Shown in pieces: positions 9,901-17,154 of a stretch of DNA of 64,000 nt (the first letter of the stretch is position 1; each line of letters begins with the position of its first letter). The DNA is from Mesostigma viride (taxonomy: Eukaryota > Streptophyta > Mesostigmatophyceae > Mesostigmatales > Mesostigmataceae): contig RPFO01000003.1 of the NCBI GenBank assembly GCA_009746045.1, forward strand, positions 2,233,961-2,297,960, given 5' to 3'. The position numbers and the translations under genes were made by a program. Below the pieces are notes generated by a model. The model was not told where the DNA came from, made no database searches, and saw nothing but the letters and a program-made list of their open reading frames with translations.

Positions 9901-12175
9901 ACCATCCCGTGATTCCCATCGCCGCCACACGCGTGTACGCATCACAAATGCTGCGCAATGACATACCGCTCAGTATTCCATTCCATCGAAACCTCTTGAC
10001 GCAATTTTGATGTACCGCTGGCTGTCACCCACCGGCCCTCAGCATGTACGCGTCGCTGGACATCGGCGCGGTGCTGCGCAACCTGGAGTTCCGTGCGCGG
10101 AAGCTGGTGGGCGCGTGCCACGTGGCTGTGCTGGTCGCCGACACGAGCGACAAAGGCGACAAGTGCCTCTGGTCGCTCGTGCCGCACCAGGGGCAGGAGA
10201 AGGAAGTGCGCTGTGCGATACAGGGGCTGGTGCGTGCGCGATGCGCGTCCTCTTGGCTAGGGAAGCGTGCATCTTTCTGTTTTGAGGAGACGTTTTGTAA
10301 CAGTATATCAACCAAGTTCGCTGCGCCATATACAGAGGCTGGTGCATAGTTGCCTGCACTTGTGTTTGCCCAAAGTTCTTCCCTCTTCACTTGAGCTTAG
10401 TGGATGTTCCTTCCTCTTCCCTGAACATTAGGTCATAGTCTTGTGTCGCCGCAAAAATGCTGCCACGTGTTGATTCCAGATGCCTATGCGCTAACGTTTG
10501 CCCTTCTATGTGTTGCCACTATTGATATCATGAAACCCAGAATTTTTTCTTTTTTGGAACACACATACACACACGCACCGCTTGACTGGAGAGAAATGGT
10601 GTGGCTAGACATGTGATTGCTTGTCCACCTGATACTTCACAGCCTGCCCTGTACTTCCCATACAGTTGGCCTTCCTTTGGTCATGAGGTGCCCCTCGCAT
10701 GCCTCCCCCCACCTCCCCCCAGATCAGCCACGTGATCGCTTGGCCGTCTGGTTCCATGCCGGGCTCTCTTTTCCGCAGGTCATGCACCTCACGCAAACAC
10801 ACCGTACCAGTCTGGCCACTTGATTGCCTCTGCCGACTTTGGTTCTACCGACTAAAGGATGGCTTCCCCTTATATGGACTACAGAATGGCTTCCCCTTAT
10901 ATGGACTTTAGGATGGCTTCCCCTTATATGGACTTTAGGATGGCCCCCCCTTCTATGGACTACAGAATGGCTTCCCCTTCCATGGACTTTAGGATGCCCC
11001 CCCCTTATATGGACTACAGAATGGCTTCCCCTTCTATGGACTTTAGGATGGCTTCTGCTTATACGGACTACAGAATGGTTACAGAATGGCGCTCCTGGGT
11101 CATGACTCATCCTCCTCCCCTCCCCCCCTCCTCCCAAAGAAAGGAAAGAGTTCAAACCGACCACGTCATAGCTTGCCCATCGGAACCTGTCCTTAACTAA
11201 CGATATCGTGGGCTTTCCCTCGGTCATGGCCTGTGCCCCTCATCGCACACATACATTTATTCATGTATGTTGTGTGACACCACCAGATCGGCCACGTGAT
11301 CGCGGCGGGCAGTCTTTCCCACGTCAAGAAACCGATGGACGACCCCCGCTTCCACCCCGCCACTGACAACGTGCTGGGCCTGCCCCGCATGGCCACCATG
11401 CTGCTCTGCTGCTGCTGCGACGCGGACCGCAACATCATGGGCGTCATTCAGTGTATCGACAAGACGGGGGGGGGGGACTACACGTAAGCGTGACATATAT
11501 TCTGACACCGTGATCCCCAACCCCCAACATTCCCCCGCGCAAAATGTTGACAGACAAGGTCCCTCGCCTAGCTTTGCTTTCGTCGTTAGCTCTCTGTTCT
11601 TTGTGTTGTTCTTTGTGTTGCCACCATTCTCCTTTGCCTTTCCTTTTTCTTGCATGGCCTCGACATTCGCCAGTAGGAGGCATCGCAGAATGCTGGCTGC
11701 CTGCCAGCTCAGCATGTCCTTGGGAAGGTGATTCTGACGTTGGGAAGGTCTTTTACAACACAACGCACCAGAACATCTCACTGAAGTGTGATTGTGTACT
11801 TTCAAACAGCACTGGTGAGACTGAGTGCCAACAGAGTAAGAGTAATTGGCCGGCGGGATAGGCACAAGCTTGCTGGCGTGGGCAAATAGTGTGTCGAGAA
11901 AAGTGCTGGATGCCAGGCTCGTCCCGCCAAATCCAGGTGTTGTCTCACCTAACATTTCCCACCCCATCTTGCCATGTTGCGTTGCCTCAAATTGCCCACT
12001 TGTACCTTCAATGCACCCCACTTTCCTGTTCCATGTATCATTTGCTGTTAACAGCAAGGTGGACCATTCCATGCTGTGGGCGATGTCAAGCTTAGCCTGC
12101 TACGCAATAAGGAACGCTCTCCAGTACCGGGACTCTAAATTGGCAAGCAGCTCATTTCTCAGGCCAAGTGTATAG
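1..12175 (+). CDS. Multi-exon gene for a tandem-GAF-domain protein (5' end outside window)
   Basis: Proposed exons: 1-945, 1803-2129, 3953-4138, 4979-5071, 5583-5756, 7370-7393, 8129-8284, 8500-8514, 9031-9059, 10043-10229, 11287-11483 and 12055-12175. They were chosen by acceptor/donor dinucleotides and reading-frame continuity. All junctions are phase 0 except 9059/10043 and 11483/12055, which are both phase 2 and rejoin correctly. The product is about 817 residues with a low-complexity N-terminal third and two GAF domains (about 470-640 and 645-800). GAF domains bind cyclic nucleotides or other small ligands. The NKMNG..FT..DQ segment of the first resembles the NKFDE signature of phosphodiesterase-type GAFs with E replaced by Q. 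No catalytic phosphodiesterase, cyclase or kinase domain is seen, so the enzyme class is unknown. The short stretch that normally follows NII(S/C) in GAF domains is missing, so an exon in 5757-7369 may be unassigned. The gene could also continue past 12175 if that stop lies in an intron. Confidence 0.72.
1551..1800. repeat. 21-bp minisatellite in intron 1
   Basis: About 11 copies of a 21-bp unit (core TGCCATGCCCCCGCACACGC) run up to the acceptor of exon 2. Because 21 is divisible by three, all frames stay open. The apparent Cys-His-Ala-Pro protein is therefore an artefact. Confidence 0.9.
1803..2129 (+). CDS. GAF-gene exon 2: helical segment
   Basis: The acceptor CCCCCGCAG ends at 1802 and the donor GTGAGG starts at 2130. 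Both ends are phase 0, giving 109 codons. The first 60 residues ([18 protein letters not shown], then [17 protein letters not shown]) look amphipathic and conserved. The remainder is a Gly/Glu-rich linker. A competing donor five bases downstream would break the frame with the next exon, which is why 2130 was chosen. Confidence 0.65.
2581..2745. repeat. 11-bp repeat (TTTCTGCCCCC)n
   Basis: About 15 nearly perfect copies lie in intron 2. They are pyrimidine-rich on the plus strand and have no coding value. Confidence 0.92.
3265..3560. repeat. Degenerate tandem repeat of about 140 bp in intron 2
   Basis: Three decayed copies are recognisable by CGCTCCA(C/T)CCT followed by a GGTAC-containing stretch and AAGGGAG or AAGGAG (near 3270, 3370 and 3530). 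Nothing else is recognised in intron 2 between 2750 and 3950 apart from CT-rich DNA before the acceptor. Confidence 0.5.
3953..4138 (+). CDS. GAF-gene exon 3: coiled-coil leading into GAF-A
   Basis: The acceptor CCCCAG and donor GTGGGT enclose 62 codons in phase 0. The peptide has heptad-like spacing ([33 protein letters not shown]), consistent with the signalling helix that often precedes a GAF domain. It joins in frame to exon 2 upstream and to [13 protein letters not shown] downstream. Confidence 0.68.
4674..4709 (+). repeat. Intronic echo of the exon-4 acceptor junction
   Basis: Some 39 bases of intron end plus exon start are repeated here about 285 bp upstream of the real junction. Both contain CCCGCCAGCTCAAGGAGG; the third base after it and one C differ. 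The copy keeps the AG but leads into a non-GAF frame. Confidence 0.8.
4770..4962. repeat. 7-bp repeat (CCCCTTG)n
   Basis: About 28 copies lie directly upstream of the acceptor of exon 4. The array sits between two copies of the same intron-exon junction (4674-4709 and 4962-4992), suggesting it expanded within a junction duplication. Confidence 0.93.
4979..5756 (+). CDS. GAF-gene exons 4 and 5: first half of GAF-A
   Basis: Exon 4 (4979-5071) encodes [20 protein letters not shown] and the hydrophobic strand CFLLLLD. Exon 5 (5583-5756, donor GTATGC) encodes [27 protein letters not shown] and the T-R-N-I-I strand, the classic GAF core. Exons 4 and 5 join in phase 0 only if exon 4 uses a GC donor (AAG|GCAGGT at 5072). 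The GT donor four bases later breaks the frame. The intron between them contains a near-copy of the first 40 bases of exon 5. Confidence 0.7.
5478..5517 (+). repeat. Intronic echo of the start of exon 5
   Basis: Bases 5478-5517 repeat the first 40 bases of exon 5 (5582-5621) with only a few mismatches, including the shared GTGGACATCAAGGTGCCGCT. The copy is preceded by TAG rather than CAG and is followed by non-coding DNA. Confidence 0.85.
5891..5919. repeat. Homopolymer block T18 then G11
   Basis: A run of 18 T is followed directly by 11 G. Such a block is a likely site of length error in the assembly. Confidence 0.9.
6112..6255. repeat. TG-rich microsatellite
   Basis: (TG)n and (TGTGTTTG)n tracts end in a CG run. 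They lie between two related 45-bp segments (6051-6099 and 6264-6300) that both begin TGGTGCCGCAAGCC. Confidence 0.9.
6412..6990. repeat. 29-bp minisatellite, about 20 copies
   Basis: Near-identical 29-bp units centred on AGCATGCGCATCGTGGATGA vary mainly at one site (TACTG or TAGTG). Inverted flanks AAGTTAGACT (6336-6345) and AGTCTAACTT (6999-7008) surround it, and GATGAATCAC occurs at both edges. The long minus-strand ORFs here are repeat artefacts. Confidence 0.93.
7370..7393 (+). CDS. GAF-gene micro-exon (8 codons)
   Basis: A 24-nt segment bounded by the acceptor GACCGTGCAG and the donor GTACGC reads GVAVGVLQ. It is followed in the next exon by AVNKMNG. Together they give GVLQAVNK, the most recognisable GAF-family string, which supports the micro-exon despite its size. 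Confidence 0.6.
7655..7744. repeat. 5-bp repeat (CACCC)n
   Basis: About 18 perfect pentamers lie just before an acceptor-like CATCCCAG at 7750. Confidence 0.93.
7751..8084 (+). repeat. Two intronic echoes of the exon-8129 start
   Basis: After the AGs at 7750 and 8059, GCGGTCCACGAGCCTAACGG and GCGGTCAAAAAGGTGAACTG imitate the real exon start GCGGTAAACAAGATGAACGG at 8129. All three are preceded by a CAG acceptor. The second is only 70 bp from the real exon. Confidence 0.7.
8129..8284 (+). CDS. GAF-gene exon: end of GAF-A
   Basis: A 52-codon exon in phase 0 (acceptor CGCTGCAG, donor GTGGGG). It encodes [16 protein letters not shown] and then a long helix with [11 protein letters not shown], the linker helix between GAF domains. 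Its first bases are echoed twice upstream (7751, 8060) and its last bases once downstream (8358). Confidence 0.75.
8358..8414 (+). repeat. Intronic echo of the exon-8129 3' end
   Basis: The segment repeats, with about one mismatch in four, the exon end and donor region 8250-8306. Matching landmarks are GCTGCA(C/T)GATG, TTG(C/G)(T/A) and GGGGCGA. Here a 3' exon end, not an acceptor, has been copied. Confidence 0.65.
8500..8514 (+). CDS. Possible 5-codon micro-exon (VCSHK)
   Basis: The 15-nt segment lies between ACCCCACAG and GTAAGG and is in frame with both neighbours, joining SLLDK to SNVLFQLCQ. Skipping it also preserves the frame, so its inclusion is uncertain. Confidence 0.35.
9031..10229 (+). 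CDS. GAF-gene exons: start of GAF-B
   Basis: The 29-nt exon 9031-9059 (acceptor TCACCTGCAG, donor GTAAGT) encodes SNVLFQLCQ plus two bases. They pair with the first C of exon 10043-10229 to make Thr. That exon reads [28 protein letters not shown] and [10 protein letters not shown], the N-terminal helix and first strands of a second GAF domain. The exact phase-2 rejoining is good evidence for both boundaries. Confidence 0.7.
9222..9462. repeat. 79-bp tandem repeat, about three copies
   Basis: The units contain GTGTTATCAGATCCGACCCG and ATCGCCTGACATCGCAGG and are nearly identical, so the duplication is recent. A smaller duplication (ACACGTCAGGCTATTGATC, 9160-9210) lies just before it. Confidence 0.85.
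9609..9815 (+). repeat. Two intronic echoes of the exon-10043 start
   Basis: The segment at 9785 (CGCATGTATGAGTCGCTGGA) closely copies the exon start at 10041 (AGCATGTACGCGTCGCTGGA), including the preceding CAG. A weaker copy follows CGCAG at 9613. Neither continues as GAF coding sequence. Confidence 0.65.
10721..10832 (+). repeat. Intronic echoes of the exon-11287 start
   Basis: AGATCAGCCACGTGATCGCT at 10721 copies the real AGATCGGCCACGTGATCGCG (11285). A more diverged copy lies near 10811 (TCTGGCCACTTGATTGCC) and a still weaker one near 10603. The first retains an acceptor AG after a C-rich tract. Confidence 0.65.
10856..11090. repeat. 27-bp minisatellite
   Basis: About nine copies of a unit containing ATGGCTTCCCCTTATATGGA alternate CTACAGA and CTTTAGG ends. 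The multiple-of-three length creates a false M-D-Y repeat protein. Confidence 0.9.
11287..12175 (+). CDS. GAF-gene exons: end of GAF-B and stop
   Basis: Exon 11287-11483 encodes [39 protein letters not shown] and [12 protein letters not shown], the remaining GAF strands. It ends in phase 2 at GTAAGC. Exon 12055-12175 (acceptor GTTAACAG) completes a Thr codon and adds the C-terminal GAF helix [19 protein letters not shown], then a short tail and TAG. Whether 12175 is the true end of the protein cannot be decided. Retrotransposon debris starts about 300 bases on, so the gene may have been truncated. Confidence 0.68.
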
Positions 12176-12473
12176 TCGTATGCAAGGCACCTTTGGGATG
12201 GATTGGCTGTCCGAAGTCTTTTCTAGCAAACCCATTCACAATCATGCTGAGGTTTGCCATATGGTGCCACAGCTGATGGTATCAAGGAGTTGTGCAAGAT
12301 GGCAGTATACTGAGCATCATCGAATGTGCAGGATACATGCTGACATGGAGTGAGCTTGGTTTAGATTTTGACCCCCTGACAGGTGGCAAAATAAAAGTGC
12401 CATCTTGTAGACTCCATGAATACTAACATCCGAATATCTGTTTCCATATGCTCTAAATCAAGCTACATGTTGT

Positions 12474-12703
12474 CTACACGCCGGCGATCCATGGAAGCGC
12501 AGCTCGACGGCGCCGCCACCGAGATAGTGCAATGGCAGGCACTCAATATCCCATATTTGATTTGGAACAAGATGATGGACAAGGCCAAGTGGGCCCAGGT
12601 CATAGAGGACCACGAACCCCCCCCGTGGGGAAGCGCCCGCATGTGCAAACATACGGGAAGCACGCCAGACAGGTCCCCTAGGGTAGAGAGCTTAGACTAG
12701 TTT
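12474..12703 (+). pseudogene. LINE ORF2 C-terminal fragment (first of three)
   Basis: The frame reads LDGAATEIVQW, then IWNKMMDKAKWAQVIEDH, and stops near 12703. It resembles the basic, Trp-containing tail (W..M.DK..W..V) at the end of LINE reverse-transcriptase polyproteins and matches the tails at 13.45 and 13.7 kb. A short 3' UTR and a (CATC)n tract follow. A related 3' UTR occurs at 16,590-16,735. Only the last 70 codons are present, as expected for 5'-truncated insertion. Confidence 0.55.
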
Positions 12704-12770
12704 GCTTTTTGATGTCATGGATAGATGTTGTAGATAGATGTTGTAGATAGATTAGACCGGTAGGACTGTT

Positions 12771-12958
12771 TGCATCCATCCATCCATCCATCCATCCATC
12801 CATCCATCCATCCATCCATCCATCCATCCATCCATCCATCCATCCATCCATCCATCCATCCATCCATCCATCCATCCATCCATCCATCCATCCATCCATC
12901 CATCCATCCATCCATCCATCCATCCATCCATCCATCCATCCATCCATCCATCCATCCC
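12771..12958. repeat. (CATC)n microsatellite, LINE tail
   Basis: About 47 perfect tetramers follow GACTGTTTGCA. The same junction is found at 16,720, so the microsatellite behaves as the 3' tail of a retroelement. M-D-G-W and H-P-S-I proteins read from it are artefacts. Confidence 0.93.
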
Positions 12959-12974
12959 ATGCTTCCCCTTTGGT

Positions 12975-13538
12975 TTGCACATTAGTAATGACGATCTGTA
13001 CGCTGATTTGCCCTATGTTTCCCACATTATTAGGCACAGGCGCCTGGGCCTAGCTGGGCACCTGGTCCGCACAGATCAGGTAGACACATCAGATAGACTA
13101 GCTCGCACCAAGCCCGCACAGCCTGGGCGATATGTCCTCACCTGGCGTGCCCCAGGCTGCGCGCGGCAGGGCCGCCACCCGTGGACTTTTCGTGATAGAC
13201 TCGGCATTAATTAATTAATTAATAGACACGTGACTGCGTCACGTGAGCATAAGTCCTCAGTGGGAGGGGAACATGGGATGGAATGGATGGTGTAAGCTAT
13301 CTAGGCTTTTCGTGATAGACTCGGCATGGACATGTGCTACACTAGATGTGACGGGCTCACACCCGGGCAGCCTCCTGGGTTGTCTGTAATAATATTGAGG
13401 CAGATGGTACGCAAGGATAGATGGCAAGTAGTGATGAAGGAGACCACCCCCAAGTCTGTGGGGGCTCCGCGTGTGACCGCGTATGGCATTCATAGCGATT
13501 CGGGCCGCGGTGCCCACACCCCTGTAACTAGGACCTAG
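12975..13538 (+). pseudogene. LINE ORF2 C-terminal fragment (second), split by a 98-bp insertion
   Basis: [18 protein letters not shown] matches the H-(I/V)-RRRRLRW-GH-(V/L)-R motif found after the reverse transcriptase of many LINEs. The frame runs to TFRDRLG at 13207, is broken by the insertion 13208-13305, and resumes exactly at the second copy of a 22-bp direct repeat (13306-13327) as GMDMCYTRCDG. It continues through MVRKDRWQVVMKE to a stop at 13538. Removing the insert plus one repeat restores one continuous frame, so the interruption is a clean, recent insertion. Confidence 0.6.
13208..13305. mobile_element. 98-bp insertion with 22-bp direct repeats
   Basis: The direct repeats CTTTTCGTGATAGACTCGGC(AT) lie at 13186-13207 and 13306-13327. 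The insert starts with (TTAA)n, carries CACGTGACTGCGTCACGTG and matches, in inverted orientation, the segment 13934-14013. It behaves like a solo terminal arm of an inverted-repeat element. Confidence 0.6.
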
Positions 13539-13564
13539 ATAGCTTACACCATCCATTCCATGGC

Positions 13565-13935
13565 CCCAAGAACATTCCTAAAAGGGTAGGGAAACATGCC
13601 ATGACCTATACCCAGATGTTGCTGGCCGACCTAGTGGTCCCAGCCCAGTTTGAATACCGCATCCCCTCTCTCTCTCTTCTTTGGACTGCCATGCAGGACA
13701 AAAAGCGGTGGCAGAAGATTGTCAAGGCTCACACGCCAGCCCCTGTGGGCAAGCCGCCTCCCCCCAAGAGGAGGAGCCGTTTTGATGAGAAGCGTAGATA
13801 GGCTTTTCTAGACTAGATAGCTTAGAGTTAGGTTAGTTCTATTACGCGGCTTCCTCCACTCCATCCATCCTGGAATATGTGTTACATGATCTCCGAACGG
13901 AGGCATGTTATAATTTAATTTAATTTAATTTAACA
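13565..13935 (+). pseudogene. LINE ORF2 C-terminal fragment (third) with 3' UTR and tail
   Basis: The frame GKHAMTYTQMLLADLV, LWTAMQDKKRWQKIVKAH, then a Pro/Lys/Arg-rich end stops at 13801. It is the same C-terminal domain as the two fragments upstream. The 3' UTR ends in the hairpin CTCCGAACGGAG (13890-13901) and a (TAATT)n tail to 13933. Confidence 0.6.
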
Positions 13936-14032
13936 TTCCATCCCATGTTCCCCTCCCACTGAGGACTTATGCTCACGTGCCACAGTCACGTGTCTATTAA
14001 TTAATTATTAATAGACACGTGGATGGATGGAT

Positions 14033-14106
14033 GGGTATACTGGCGGGGGGACGTCATCCATGTTGACCACAAGCCCTGGCAGGCACCCCCTGCCACCCCA
14101 GTCTAG
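14033..14106 (+). pseudogene. ORF1 3'-end fragment
   Basis: The segment encodes the last 20 or so residues of the ORF1-like protein (YWRGDVIHVDHKPWQ) and a stop. It is close to the end of the copy at 18,360-18,431. It shows a further 5'-truncated insertion. Confidence 0.5.
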
Positions 14107-14169
14107 GGAATATAGCAGTACTGTAGATTAGTAAGGCTTAGCCTACCACGCGGCCCCAGCGCATTAATT

Positions 14170-14480
14170 AATTAATTATCAACATCACTGCGTTGCGGGA
14201 GTAAATGTAGCACATAGCCCTGAGAAGGGGCATATGGCATTCTAGGCTACTTCATGCAAGGGTGGGAATGTAAGCTACCCCTGCTCTAGGTGCACCAGGG
14301 CACCTGCACCACCATGCTGTCTCAGGTTCAACCCGCCTAAGGGGGGGATCCTGGCACGGGGGAGTCCTAAGATCATCATGGCTATACAAAAACTAGAGCG
14401 TGGCATCTCAGCAGAGAGCAGCTCTCTGCATGGGCACAGCATAACTAAATAAAACTAGGCATCATCTGGAGTGTGGCACA
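14170..14480 (-). other. 3' UTR of the minus-strand ORF1 element
   Basis: The reverse complement matches the 3' UTRs at 16,230-16,535 and 18,540-18,848, including TAGGTGCACCAGGG-type and CAAGGGTGGGAATGTAA segments. Its terminal hairpin is decayed. Confidence 0.55.
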
Positions 14481-14604
14481 TCATAGGCACATATGTACAT
14501 GGTTAAATAAGGCTCGTGGCTCAGCTGGTATAGTGCCTGTAGGAGGCGTACATGTACATGGCCACGGTCTATCTATTCTACACTACTACTGCTGTATTCC
14601 CCTA

Positions 14605-16006
14605 CTAAGCTGGGGCGTCTGGAGTCGCGGGGGCCGCGGGGGTCGCCTGCCAGGGCTTGTGGCCGACGTAGATGGCCGCCCCCTTCCAGTACACCGGCTG
14701 CCCCGCCTTGGTCTGCCGGAGCTGGAGGTAGGTCGGCCATAGCTCCCGTCGCCGTTGTTCAGTGCTGCGCCAGGGTCAAGTCGTCGTCAATGGTGAAGAG
14801 AGTCTTCTCGAGCCGCTTGTGGCGTCGGAGAAAAGAAATCTTGTCCGCCGGGTTCTTAAAGGTGAGAAGGAGCGGGGGCGCCCCTGCCTTACCCCGCGCG
14901 CGGGGAAGGCGGTGGGCGACCAGGTCGATCTCACCATTAAGACCCATGCAACCAAGGATTTCTCTCTCAAACGCACGCATAAGCTTCTCGGAATTCTCAC
15001 CTTCCTCCATGTCGAAGTTCTTGACAATGACGTTGAGGCTGCGCTTGGCGAGCTCGGCCTCCTCGCGGAGGTCAAGCGTCTGCCGTTGGAGCTGGGCTGC
15101 GACGGCGGAGGAGGTGGAGGTGGTGTGTTGCTTAAGCATGTCCGCCCAGGTGGTGATGGGAGGAGCATCGCCGGCCAGGCCAGCCGGGGCTGGCTTGGCG
15201 GCAATGTCCTTCACCGCCTGGGCGGTGAGGCCTGCGGTGTTCTGCAGAACCTCGATAGCGATGGCGGTGTCCTTAAGACGCTGGTCGATGTCGCGGAGCT
15301 GGGCGGTGATGGAGTCGGTGGAGGCGGAGGGGGGGGGGGGTGGAGGCGAGGAGGGCGGCGGTGGCGGTGGGGATGGTGGGGAGCTCAGCAGCCAGCGTGC
15401 CGCCAATTGCCGCCACATCTGCAGCAATGGGCGTCACGTGCTGTGAGAGGGCGGCGTGGAGGTGGTGGGCGAAGGTGGATTCGGTAATGGGGGCGGGGTG
15501 CAGAAGGTCCTCGGCCGAGCGCTTAGTGAGGGTAAAGAGAGCTGCGAGCTGAAGGCGGGGGCGAGACCAGCCGGCCAGGTTGGTCGACGAGTCTGATACG
15601 CGGTGGGAATACCGGCCGTCAGCTCCGTTGCGGAAAAACTGGGTGTTGAAATTGAGTTGCTGGCACAGGGCCAGCAGTGAGGCGTGTGACCTGAAAACAC
15701 GAGCTCCAGTATCTTGATGAGTGGCATGTCGAAAAAGGCAGGCCTGTTGGCGTCGAAGGTGGTAAAGAGCCTATCGACGTCAAAATCACGCTCAGACCAG
15801 CCAGGTTCGCCTGGGCGACTGCGCTTTGGGTCAGGCGATGCAGAGGGCGAGGAGAGCCCGGGAGGGTTCTGGGCGACCACCAGTGCGCGACTAGTGTCAC
15901 CACTGCCTTCCGGCCCTGATGGCGAAGCTGCAGCCGGAGCTGCAGACGTATTTTCATTGCCGAGCGCAGCCGTCAGGCTGCGTTGCGTCGATGGGCGTTT
16001 GCTCAT
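14605..16006 (-). pseudogene. LINE ORF1-like gene, copy 1 (frameshifted)
   Basis: The ATG at 16006 starts MSKRPSTQRSLTAALGNEN. After an N-terminal Ser/Pro-rich region and a predicted coiled coil, the RRM-like core follows: LNVIVKNFDMEEGEN, AHRLPRARGKAG, LLLTFKNPADKISFLRR and IDDDLTLAQ. A 5-base insertion after LAQ shifts the frame; the C-terminal end (VYWKGAAIYVGHKPWQ) continues in another frame to TAG at 14605. The layout (coiled coil, RRM, C-terminal domain with YWRG) is that of nucleic-acid-chaperone ORF1 proteins of L1-type LINEs. No ORF2 is attached, so mobilisation would be in trans. At least one further frame break lies near 15,430. Confidence 0.6.
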
Positions 16007-16145
16007 CGTATATTGCGTAATAGCGTCGGAAAATTATATCAGCATGTGCGTCTTAGAAAGACGAAGCGATTGTGATATTCACGACTAAATTCGGTGCTCA
16101 AACGTGAAAGTTATGAGCTCCGCCGTTAGCCATGGCTACCTCGTG
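16007..16145 (-). promoter_or_regulatory. 5' region of ORF1 element copy 1
   Basis: About 130 bp upstream of the copy-1 ATG is repeated, inverted, upstream of copy 2 (16,998-17,154). Shared stretches are AACGTGAAAGTTATGAGCTC, ATATCAGCATGTGCGTCTT and AGACGAAGCGAT. Conservation beyond the ORF marks it as the element's own 5' UTR or internal promoter. Confidence 0.5.
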
Positions 16146-16229
16146 GCTCGTGGATGATGCGCATGTGCGCCCATAATTGCCATGGATGATGCGTTTCAGA
16201 ATTTAGCCACGCGCTGCCTCTAATGGGAC

Positions 16230-16535
16230 CCCCATGGATGATGCATTAAGAATTAGCTCAGCCCGGCCTGCCTATACAGAGAGTCACTCTCTGATGAGAA
16301 GCCATGCCCTAGCTCTAGCTTGTACAGCCATGATGATCTTCCCCCCCCATGACATGCTCCCCTTAGTTGGGTTGAGCTTGAGATTCTGGGGGGTGCAGGT
16401 GCCCTTGGTGCACCTAGAGCAAGTGTCGTTTACATTCCCACCCTTGCAGGACGTAGCTTAGAATGTATGAAAAGCCATATGCCCCTTCTCTGGGATATGT
16501 GCTACATCTACTCCCAACGGAGTTATGTTCCTAAT
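16230..16535 (+). other. 3' UTR of another ORF1-type element
   Basis: The sequence matches the 3' UTR of copy 2 and ends in the hairpin ACTCCCAACGGAGT (16,512-16,525) and TTAAT-rich tail. No coding part precedes it, so it is a strongly truncated insertion between the two head-to-head copies. Confidence 0.5.
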
Positions 16536-16589
16536 GAATTAATGGATGGATGGATTAATTAATTAAATAATCCATCCATCCATCAATTC

Positions 16590-16990
16590 CCCCCCCGTGG
16601 GGAAGCGCCCGCGTGTGCAAACCCGCGGGAGGCACGCCAGACAGATCCCCTAGGGTAGAGTTGATGTTGATAGATTCAGATAGATGTTGTAGGTAGCTGT
16701 TGTAGATAGATTAGACCGGTAGGACTGTTTGCACCCATCCATCTATCCATCCATCCATCCATCCATCCATCCATCCATCCATCCATCCATCCATCCATCC
16801 ATCCATCCATCCGGCCATCCATCCATCCATCCATCCATCCATCCATCCATCCATCCATCCATCCATCCATCCATCCATCCATCCATCCATCCATCCATCC
16901 ATCCATCCATCCATCCATCCATCCATCCATCCATCCATCCATCCATCCATCCATCCATCCATCCATCCATCCATCCATCCATCCATCCAT
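16590..16990. repeat. LINE 3' UTR remnant with (CATC)n tail
   Basis: Bases 16,590-16,732 match 12,610-12,770 (GTGGGGAAGCGCCCGC, CCCTAGGGTAGAG, ACCGGTAGGACTGTTTGCA). About 64 CATC tetramers follow to 16,990 with single changes. Confidence 0.8.
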
Positions 16991-16997
16991 ATGGTGG

Positions 16998-17154
16998 TAC
17001 GAGCCACGAGCCACGAGCCACGAGGTAGCCATGGCTGACGGCGGAGCTCATAACTTTCACGTTTGAGCCCCAAATTCAGCTGTGAATATCACTATCGCTT
17101 CGTCTTTCTAAGACGCACATGCTGATATAATTTTCCGAATCTAACACGCAATAT
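16998..17154 (+). promoter_or_regulatory. 5' region of ORF1 element copy 2
   Basis: This is the inverted counterpart of 16,007-16,145. A triplicated GAGCCAC lies at its start. It leads into ATG at 17,155. Confidence 0.5.

Larger units (their letters stand above)
13206..14013. repeat. About 80-bp inverted repeat pair spanning 0.8 kb
   Basis: Left arm 13206-13285 and right arm 13934-14013 are reverse complements with few mismatches. Shared landmarks are CTCAGTGGGAGGGGAACATG and GAGCATAAGTCC. A second, inner pair (13273-13304 and 13535-13564) shares GGTGTAAGCTATCTAGG. Just beyond the right arm lies a 36-bp palindrome on AGACACGTG. Confidence 0.7.

Noticed and set aside
10859-11200. M-A-S-P-Y-M-D repeat protein
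   Set aside because: 27-bp minisatellite in an intron, with no acceptor or donor in frame with the gene.
14510-14540. tRNA 5' half (TGGCTCAGCTGG matches an A box)
   Set aside because: No B box or 3' half follows within tRNA length. It is probably chance or a SINE trace within a LINE 3' UTR.
12678-17073. M-D-G-W and H-P-S-I repeat proteins
   Set aside because: Products of (CATC)n read in different frames.
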